From Acidobacteriota bacterium (GTDB lineage: Bacteria > Acidobacteriota > Terriglobia > Terriglobales > Acidobacteriaceae), in NCBI GenBank assembly GCA_021805955.1, contig JAJZDO010000157.1, positions 1 to 12,367 on the forward strand: 12,367 nucleotides of DNA, written 5' to 3'. Under the pieces are notes generated by a model, which saw nothing but the letters and a program-made list of their open reading frames with translations, had not been told where the DNA came from and searched no databases. Shown here in pieces: positions 7,542-12,367 of the stretch (within the stretch, counting starts at the first letter, position 1; each line of letters begins with the position of its first letter). A program made the translations under genes and the position numbers.

Positions 7542-8435
7542 ATGGCTATGAGCGAAGGAGTACATCCCAGAATGTTTCGTGCGGAGATTGGAATTCTCGG
7601 CGGCAGCGGGCTATATCACATGCCTGGATTGACGAATGCACATGAAGAGCAAATCAGCACGCCATTTGGAGATCCCTCCGACTGGCTTACATTCGGCGAG
7701 CTGCATGGGCGCAGGGTGGCGTTTCTCGCGCGGCATGGGCGGGGCCACGGCATTGTGCCTTCCGACATCAACTATCGCGCGAACATCTACGCGATGAAAC
7801 AGGCAGGCGTGAACGCGATTCTTTCCATTTCCGCTGTCGGTTCCTTGAAGGAAGAACATAAGCCCGGAATATTTCTCGTGCCGGACCAGTATATCGATCG
7901 CACCTATGCGCGACGCAGCACCTTCTTCGGTCCCGATGTGGTGGCTCATGTATCGATGGCCGATCCGGTATGCGCGGAGGTCGGTACCGCGATTATGGCG
8001 GCATGCGGCGTCCAAAACGTTCCTGCGACCCGCGGCGGGACCTATGTCTGCATGGAGGGTCCGCAGTTTTCGACCAGGGCGGAGTCGAACCTCTACCGAT
8101 CGTGGGGGGCGGACGTGATCGGGATGACCAACCTGCAGGAAGCCAAGCTGGCGCGCGAGGCGGAGATTTGCTACGCGACGCTGGCCATGGTTACCGATTA
8201 CGACTGCTGGCATCCCGATCACGATTCGGTCACGACCGAACAGGTTGTCGCCGTGCTGAACCAGAACAATGCGACCGCGCTCAAGGTGATGGATGTGGTT
8301 GTAGCTGCCTTGCCGGCGAAGCGGAATTGCCACTGCCAGTCCGCGCTGAAAGGCGCGATCCTCACCCGGCCCGCGCTAATTTCTCTGGCTACGCGACAGA
8401 AGCTCGGTTTATTGCTGGAAAAGTATCTGCCGTAG
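7542..8435 (+). CDS. mtnP: S-methyl-5'-thioadenosine phosphorylase
   Basis: This enzyme cleaves methylthioadenosine with phosphate to adenine and 5-methylthioribose-1-phosphate, removing the by-product of polyamine or related synthesis. The 297-residue protein has the purine phosphorylase fold motifs GILGGSGLY (17-25), the phosphate-binding RHGRGH (64-69), NYRANIYAMK (77-86), SAVGSL (97-102) and CMEGPQFSTRAE (170-181). TDYDCW (218-223; Asp219, Asp221) marks the 6-aminopurine, MTA-type specificity rather than inosine/guanosine phosphorylase. The start is not settled. ATG 7542 has AAGG at seven bases. ATG 7572 (MFRAEIG) has AAGGAG at eleven bases and matches where many bacterial homologues begin. 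It precedes a PfkB kinase by 64 bases. No other methionine-salvage genes (mtnA, mtnB and so on) are in the window. Confidence 0.94.
   Translation: MAMSEGVHPRMFRAEIGILGGSGLYHMPGLTNAHEEQISTPFGDPSDWLTFGELHGRRVAFLARHGRGHGIVPSDINYRANIYAMKQAGVNAILSISAVGSLKEEHKPGIFLVPDQYIDRTYARRSTFFGPDVVAHVSMADPVCAEVGTAIMAACGVQNVPATRGGTYVCMEGPQFSTRAESNLYRSWGADVIGMTNLQEAKLAREAEICYATLAMVTDYDCWHPDHDSVTTEQVVAVLNQNNATALKVMDVVVAALPAKRNCHCQSALKGAILTRPALISLATRQKLGLLLEKYLP
7555..7560 (+). promoter_or_regulatory. Alternative ribosome binding site inside the annotated mtnP start region
   Basis: AAGGAG lies eleven bases before ATG 7572. It is a better Shine-Dalgarno match than the AAGG (7531-7534) serving ATG 7542, but with longer spacing. 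It leaves open a mature protein ten residues shorter. Confidence 0.35.
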
Positions 8436-8499
8436 CCTCTGGATTTCTGAAGGGATCGGAACAGAACAAAATCAGCCTGGGAAGAGGATTCCACACTGT

Positions 8500-9435
8500 A
8501 TGTCGATTCTTGTTGTCGGTTCCGTTGCATTCGATAGTATCCGCACCCCCAGCGGTTCGGCGGATCGTTGCCTGGGCGGAGCCGCTACCCACTTTGCCCT
8601 GGCCGCCAGCTTCTTTACACGGGTGCGGATCCTTGGTGTCGTGGGAGAAGATTTTACCGCCGACCACGAAGCGATCTTCCACGCGCGCGGGATCGATACA
8701 AGCGGAATTGAGCGCGTCGTCGGCAATTGTTTTCACTGGACGGGAGAGTATCGCGAGAACCTGAACGAGGCGCATACGCTGCGCACGGACTTGAACGTCT
8801 TCGAGCGCTTCCAGCCCAAGATACCCGACGCATACCAGGACAGCGAGTTCCTCTTCCTGGCGAACATCGATCCCGTGCTGCAGCACCAGGTGCGCCAGCA
8901 GATGCCACGCGTGCGCATGGTCTGCGGCGACACGATGAATTACTGGATCACCGGCCATCAGCAGAACCTGACTCGCGTGCTGCGGGATCTCGACGTTCTG
9001 CTCATCAACGATGGCGAGGCCAAACTGCTGGGCGAAGAAGCGAACCTGGTACGGGCCGCCGAGCGCATCATGCAAATGGGTCCCAAAACGCTGATCGTGA
9101 AGCATGGGGAGTATGGCGCAACCGCATTTTTCGGCGAACATTCGTTTCCAGGGAGCGTGCGCAATCAGTTCTTCCGCGCGCCGGCTCTACCGTTGGCGGA
9201 AGTTGTCGACCCCACCGGCGCTGGAGATTCATTCGCTGGCGGATTTTTTGGCTACCTGGCATCGCAGCAGGAAGTTACCCCAGGACAGTTCAAGCGGGCT
9301 ATGTTTTATGGCAGTGTGATGGGTTCGTTCGCAGTGGAGCGCTTCGGTACGGAGCGGATACAGTCTCTCAGCCGCGAAGAAATCGACCAACGCTTTGCGA
9401 GCTTTCAGGAGCTTTCGCATCTCGATGCCGAGTGA
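8500..9435 (+). CDS. PfkB-family carbohydrate/nucleoside kinase
   Basis: This is an ATP-dependent kinase of the ribokinase/PfkB superfamily, 311 residues. It starts at the first beta strand (SILVVGSVAFDSI), has the Gly-Gly substrate-loop motif CLGGAATHFALAASFF (24-39), the middle segment LLINDGEAKLL (167-177), and the signature VVDPTGAGDSFAGGF (235-249) with catalytic Asp243 and the anion-hole GAGD. The substrate cannot be read from sequence. Its position after MTA phosphorylase suggests a nucleoside or sugar linked to purine salvage (adenosine, inosine or a pentose). The phosphorylase product is already phosphorylated, so a simple MTR kinase role is not needed. The upstream GGGAAGAGG (8479-8487) is a good but distant (12 bases) ribosome site; an earlier start is unlikely because the fold begins at this Met. 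The 3' end overlaps the next gene by about 11 bases. Confidence 0.93.
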   Translation: MSILVVGSVAFDSIRTPSGSADRCLGGAATHFALAASFFTRVRILGVVGEDFTADHEAIFHARGIDTSGIERVVGNCFHWTGEYRENLNEAHTLRTDLNVFERFQPKIPDAYQDSEFLFLANIDPVLQHQVRQQMPRVRMVCGDTMNYWITGHQQNLTRVLRDLDVLLINDGEAKLLGEEANLVRAAERIMQMGPKTLIVKHGEYGATAFFGEHSFPGSVRNQFFRAPALPLAEVVDPTGAGDSFAGGFFGYLASQQEVTPGQFKRAMFYGSVMGSFAVERFGTERIQSLSREEIDQRFASFQELSHLDAE

Positions 9436-11071
9436 CAAGCTGAGTCTCTCCTCTGGTCGCCAGGCTGACGTCGCGACTCTCCGGGAAGAAATGAAGCTGG
9501 TGTCGACGGTGGCGATTCTGCTCACTGCGTCTGCCCTCGCCTATTGCGCCAGACATGGCGACCTCTTGCTCTATGGGGATGCCGTTGCGCATCTCCATAT
9601 TGCCCGCCGCATCTTCGACTCGCTCAATCCCGGTTTCAGTCAGCTGGGTTCGGTATGGCTGCCCTTGCCACACCTCTTGCTGCTGCCCTTTGTGCAGCGC
9701 ACCGACTGGTGGCAGAATGGATTAGCTGGCGCCATTCCTTCCATGGTCAGCTATGTGCTGGCATGTGCTGGCATCTATCGATTGGCTCGGAGATGGATGC
9801 GGCCTTTGCTGTCACTGCTCGTGTTTGCTGCGCTTGCGCTCAACCCCGGCCTCCTTTACATGTCTGTCACAGCCATGACAGAGCCGCTGTATCTGGCCCT
9901 GATGATATGGAGTGCCGTACACCTGACAGCTTTTGAGTCGGCGCAGCGCGAAGCAGATGCCGCAGCCGCGCGTCGGGCCCTGGTGAAGCTGACGCTTGTT
10001 CTGATCGCCGCCGTGTTCACGCGATATGACGGATGGATACTTGGCACATTAGCGTGGTTGATGGCGGCGTACTGGACGCTGCGGCGCGGGTGGTGGAGAG
10101 AGCCGGCCAATGCGAGGGTCTTTGTCGTCTGCACATTCTTTCTGCTGGCCGCTCCGCTGAGCTGGCTGGGATACAACTGGCGCATATATGGGGACCCGCT
10201 GGATTTTCTGCGCGGCCCGTATTCCGCAAAGGCCATCGCTGAGCGAACGACAAAGCCCGGCTCGTTGCCATACCCGGGCTGGCATCATCTGTGGTGGGCT
10301 TTCCTCTACTATGTGAAATCGGCAAAGATGGGAGCGGCGCCCATACGGTGCGGGCGATGGCTGCTGCTGATGGCTACTGCGGGAACGGCATATGCCGTCG
10401 TGCAATATCGGAGTCGTGCGTTACCGGCAGCAATTCTGTTCTGGTTGCCGGTTCCGTTTTACGCATATTCAGTAGCATATGGCTCCGTGCCAATTTTTTT
10501 GCCGGTATGGTTCCCTCATTCGTACTACAACACTCGCTACGGCATGGAAATGTTGCCGGCGTTTGCCCTGTTTCCGGCATTCGCGGTTTTGGCGGCGATG
10601 AAGAGGTGGCCACAATGGAATCGGGCAATCGCTGCATTCGCGCTGGCCATTATCCTCGCCAGCAATGCCTTCTTGCTGCGCGACACTCCGCTGGTTTTCC
10701 AGGAAGCGGAGGCCAATGCCGCGACGCGGATTCCGTTTGAGAAGGCGCTGGCGGAGAAGCTGATCCTGCTTCCTCCCCAGGCGACGTTATTGATGTATAC
10801 GTCCGCGCACATCGGAGCATTACAGCAAATCGGATTTTCCCTCCGCCAAACCATTAATGAAGGAGACTACAAACTCTGGCATGACGCGCTGGCGGATCCA
10901 GCGGCGGCGGCCGACTACATTATCGCCATCGATGGTGATCCCGTTGCAGCGGCGGCCCAAAAGCATCCGCGGGACCTGGAGCTCCTATTCGTCATCTGTA
11001 GCACCGGTCAACCATGCGCGCGAATCTATCGCTCGACCCTGGGAGCTCGTCTGGCGGTGACGCCTAGCTGA
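9425..11071 (+). CDS. GT-C type (GT39/ArnT-like) integral membrane glycosyltransferase
   Basis: This is a 548-residue polytopic membrane protein, probably transferring a sugar or glycan from a lipid carrier on the outer face of the cytoplasmic membrane. After a polar N-terminus, the first hydrophobic helix (about 24-42) is followed by LLLYGDAVAHLHIARRIFDSLNPGFSQLGSVWLPLPHLLLLPF (47-89). Its Gly51-Asp52 fits the acidic motif in the first external loop of GT-C enzymes. Several helices follow, with NPGLLYMSVTAMTEPLYLALM (140-160; Glu153) and VFTRYDGW also conserved-looking. A soluble C-terminal part of about 100 residues ends the protein. The donor and acceptor are unknown. ATG 9425 overlaps the kinase stop, suggesting coupling; ATG 9491 (MKLVST) at the edge of the first helix and TTG 9395 are alternatives. 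The strong terminator at 11158-11195 closes this unit. Confidence 0.85.
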   Translation: MPSDKLSLSSGRQADVATLREEMKLVSTVAILLTASALAYCARHGDLLLYGDAVAHLHIARRIFDSLNPGFSQLGSVWLPLPHLLLLPFVQRTDWWQNGLAGAIPSMVSYVLACAGIYRLARRWMRPLLSLLVFAALALNPGLLYMSVTAMTEPLYLALMIWSAVHLTAFESAQREADAAAARRALVKLTLVLIAAVFTRYDGWILGTLAWLMAAYWTLRRGWWREPANARVFVVCTFFLLAAPLSWLGYNWRIYGDPLDFLRGPYSAKAIAERTTKPGSLPYPGWHHLWWAFLYYVKSAKMGAAPIRCGRWLLLMATAGTAYAVVQYRSRALPAAILFWLPVPFYAYSVAYGSVPIFLPVWFPHSYYNTRYGMEMLPAFALFPAFAVLAAMKRWPQWNRAIAAFALAIILASNAFLLRDTPLVFQEAEANAATRIPFEKALAEKLILLPPQATLLMYTSAHIGALQQIGFSLRQTINEGDYKLWHDALADPAAAADYIIAIDGDPVAAAAQKHPRDLELLFVICSTGQPCARIYRSTLGARLAVTPS

Positions 11072-11097
11072 TGATCTCGGGCATGCCGGCGGAGTGA

Positions 11098-11137
11098 GCG
11101 CGGGCAACCGCTGCACAATACAATTCCCTGCCTGCGC
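11098..11137. other. Long-loop hairpin in the GT-C 3' region
   Basis: GCGCGGGCA (11098-11106) can pair with TGCCTGCGC (11129-11137) over nine positions, one of them G-U on the plus-strand transcript, around a 22-base loop. It lies between the GT-C stop and the terminator. No T-tract follows. It may be a 3'-end stabilising structure or chance in GC-rich DNA. Confidence 0.3.
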
Positions 11138-11157
11138 GAATCGCTTTCAAACCACAG

Positions 11158-11195
11158 AAAAAGACTCGGCGATGGAAGGCACGCCGAGTCTTTTT
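11158..11195. terminator. Bidirectional intrinsic terminator between convergent genes
   Basis: GACTCGGC (11163-11170) pairs perfectly with GCCGAGTC (11183-11190) around a 12-base loop. The stem is flanked by five A (11158-11162) on the left and five T (11191-11195) on the right, so a U-tract follows the hairpin on both strands. It sits 86 bases after the GT-C stop and about 45 bases after the minus-strand gene stop at 11240, and should end both transcripts. Confidence 0.9.
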
Positions 11196-11239
11196 CGATT
11201 CCTTCCCACCCTGAACTTCGCAGAAGCTGAGAAGAGTCG

Positions 11240-12163
11240 CTATTCGTGGAAAGCTACCAGCGACATGGGTTGCGTCAAGCCGAACACGACTTCAGAGTCC
11301 TTGGGAAGCACCGCCTGCTTGCTTTCGAGCAGCCAGTGCGCGCCAACATAGCCTGCGGCTGCTCCTCCAAGCACCAGCGCAGCGGGACCGCCAGCAATCA
11401 TAAAGCCCGCAGCTGCGGCGCCGCCGCCCAGCAAGCCTGCCTCCGCAACTGTCCGCTTACCGTGGGCGACACTGACAACATTGCCTTCGGCATCTGGTTT
11501 GACTTTGTGAAAATTTCCCAGATCGTATACTTCGGCGTGAAGGAAATACCGCGTGCCATCGGGCATATCCACTTCATCCGGCCGCAGCCGAATAGAGGCC
11601 CCGCCGGTAATGCGCCGCCCTTCACTGACGGACGTCACGCGACCGGTCACGATAGAGCCAACCGGGATGACGATGCGACCATCTTTCATGACCGGCTGGA
11701 TGAGACGAGCGCTGAAAATTGCCCCCGTCTGTGTCGTCGCCGTGGATAGCTGCTGGTTGAGCGACACCGTCAGCGTGGTTCCTTCCGGCAATTGATTCGG
11801 GCCGGCTGGAACGCTGATCACAACGCCTGAATCATCCCCAGGACCAGCCGGAGCCACGCTGGTGACAATGTCGCCGTCCTCAGAATCCGCAGAACGTGTA
11901 ACGAGTCCTGGATGCTGGATGTAATCGTGATCCTGCGGAGATGTCGGAGCGGGTTCAACGTGTGCTCTTGGCTGGCTTACCGACGGGGAGTTCTCATCTG
12001 AAGAATCCGGTGTAGCTGGGTTTGTTGACGTCAGATCATTGGTCACGATCGCGTCGCTTGGCGGATGAGAGACGCCCTGGTATGGGCTGGGTTTTGCATT
12101 TTGCCCAAATGCAGTGGCCGCAACCATCGCCGCGGCGAGACTTGTTGTCGTCAAAAATTTCAT
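11240..12163 (-). CDS. Secreted protein with VirB10-like beta region and Gly/Ala-rich hydrophobic tail, function unknown
   Basis: This 307-residue exported protein is not one I can name. ATG 12163 gives a clean signal peptide (MKFLTTTSLAAAMVAATAFGQ). A polar linker rich in Pro, Ser, Asp and Thr follows (about 22-118). Residues 123-220 look like a beta domain: LPEGTTLTVSLNQQLST, GAIFSARLIQPVM, IVIPVGSIVTGRVTSVS and a RITGGASIRLRPDEV segment. That order (low-identity 'pressure to be small' loop, then 'IP.GS...G.V') resembles the C-terminal beta-barrel of VirB10/TrbI proteins and related acidobacterial secreted proteins. A hydrophobic stretch rich in Gly and Ala (243-279, LLGGGAAAAGFMIAGG...LVLGGAAAGYVGAHWLL) resembles a glycine zipper and could insert in a membrane. 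No type IV secretion gene is nearby. GAGGGTGG before ATG 12163 favours this start over ATG 12178 or 12196. Confidence 0.8.
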   Translation of the reverse strand: MKFLTTTSLAAAMVAATAFGQNAKPSPYQGVSHPPSDAIVTNDLTSTNPATPDSSDENSPSVSQPRAHVEPAPTSPQDHDYIQHPGLVTRSADSEDGDIVTSVAPAGPGDDSGVVISVPAGPNQLPEGTTLTVSLNQQLSTATTQTGAIFSARLIQPVMKDGRIVIPVGSIVTGRVTSVSEGRRITGGASIRLRPDEVDMPDGTRYFLHAEVYDLGNFHKVKPDAEGNVVSVAHGKRTVAEAGLLGGGAAAAGFMIAGGPAALVLGGAAAGYVGAHWLLESKQAVLPKDSEVVFGLTQPMSLVAFHE

Positions 12164-12168
12164 CGTAT

Positions 12169-12176
12169 CCACCCTC
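12169..12176 (-). promoter_or_regulatory. Ribosome binding site for the secreted Gly-rich protein
   Basis: GAGGGTGG on the minus strand ends five bases before ATG 12163, where the signal peptide begins. The upstream in-frame ATG 12178 lacks a comparable site. Confidence 0.55.
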
Positions 12177-12367
12177 ATTGTTTGCTCAGATTCCAAGGAT
12201 TCCGAAACACTTCATCGTAGCGTGTGCGTTCTTTGATTTCTACATTTCGCCTGGATTCTGCTTTCCTCATTGAAGCGCTGGCACCCGCCTCGATTCCATC
12301 TATTGGACGCAATCCAAGGGTCTTTCGTTGACCGATTGCAACCGCGCCCGATTCATGCATGGCGAAA
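12175..12367 (-). other. Possible 3' end of a reading frame running off the right edge
   Basis: A minus-strand frame is open from the window edge to a TGA at 12175-12177. Its last residues read RTRYDEVFRNPWNLSKQ, and its TGA overlaps the ATG at 12178 in an ATGA arrangement. By hand count fewer than half of its third codon positions are G or C, which is weak for a gene in this GC-rich setting, and I recognise no family. It may be non-coding upstream DNA. Confidence 0.25.
12214..12242 (-). promoter_or_regulatory. Weak candidate promoter for the secreted Gly-rich protein
   Basis: On the minus strand TAGAAA (12237-12242) and TACGAT (12214-12219) are separated by 17 bases, each matching four of six consensus positions. 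The implied transcript start would give a leader of roughly 45 bases. It conflicts with the open frame across the same DNA if that frame is a real gene. Confidence 0.25.

Noticed and set aside
7611..8333. Minus-strand open frame (240 codons) opposite MTA phosphorylase
   Set aside because: It mirrors the phosphorylase codons and has a His/Arg-rich composition typical of an antisense shadow.
7970..8764. Plus-strand open frame (264 codons) bridging the phosphorylase and kinase genes in another frame
   Set aside because: It crosses two well-supported genes, is rich in Arg, Gly and Ala, and has no recognisable motif.
8389..9141. Long minus-strand open frame (250 codons) opposite the PfkB kinase gene
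   Set aside because: It lies antisense to a gene with clear PfkB motifs and shows no family resemblance of its own; long antisense frames are common in GC-rich coding DNA.
1..12367. Mobile element, prophage, defence island or CRISPR locus
   Set aside because: No transposase, integrase, terminal inverted repeats, direct-repeat arrays, tRNA attachment site or toxin-antitoxin-like gene pair could be found; the genes look like core or lineage-typical chromosome.

Overview
The window is a 12.4 kb piece of bacterial chromosome, moderately GC-rich and densely coded. Eight confident protein genes lie in short operons. I see no rRNA, tRNA, CRISPR array, insertion sequence, integrase or phage gene. 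The gene families and their wording resemble Acidobacteriota (Terriglobia/Acidobacteriaceae-like). These include a class A PBP with an OB-like insert, a DUF1844 protein next to a PhnP-like hydrolase and RibF, a secreted HExxH protein, and a GT-C membrane protein with a QLGSVWLPLPH-type motif. That placement is inference from family resemblance, not from a marker gene.

Layout from left to right. (1) 11-2044 (+) is a class A penicillin-binding protein. Both catalytic domains are present, but the usual membrane-anchored N-terminus is missing, and an in-frame TGA sits six bases from the left edge. (2) 2092-5684 (-) is a four-gene leftward operon, in transcription order ygfZ-like, DUF1844 protein, PhnP-like metallo-beta-lactamase-fold hydrolase, ribF. 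A consensus TATAAT lies upstream at 5787-5792. (3) 5832-7496 (+), divergent from that operon, is a secreted protein with an HELTH zinc-protease signature. (4) 7542-11071 (+) holds methylthioadenosine phosphorylase, a PfkB-family kinase, and a GT-C-type multi-pass membrane glycosyltransferase that overlaps the kinase. (5) 11158-11195 is a strong bidirectional hairpin terminator. (6) 11240-12163 (-) is a secreted protein with a VirB10-like beta region and a Gly/Ala-rich hydrophobic tail. (7) 12164-12367 is its upstream region, possibly carrying the 3' end of another reading frame.

How the genes may work together: the leftward operon joins FMN/FAD synthesis (RibF) with a folate-binding protein linked to iron-sulfur enzyme upkeep (YgfZ), so a cofactor-maintenance theme is reasonable. 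DUF1844 and the hydrolase are the unexplained members. MTA phosphorylase followed by a PfkB kinase suggests salvage of methylthioadenosine or nucleosides. The GT-C protein downstream, the PBP and the two secreted proteins act at the envelope.

There is no gene-free stretch longer than 300 bases. The largest gap, 11072-11239, is 168 bases and contains the terminator. I did not find a clearly novel multi-gene system. The best leads are the secreted HExxH family, the DUF1844-containing operon, the MTA phosphorylase-PfkB pair and the right-hand secreted protein.
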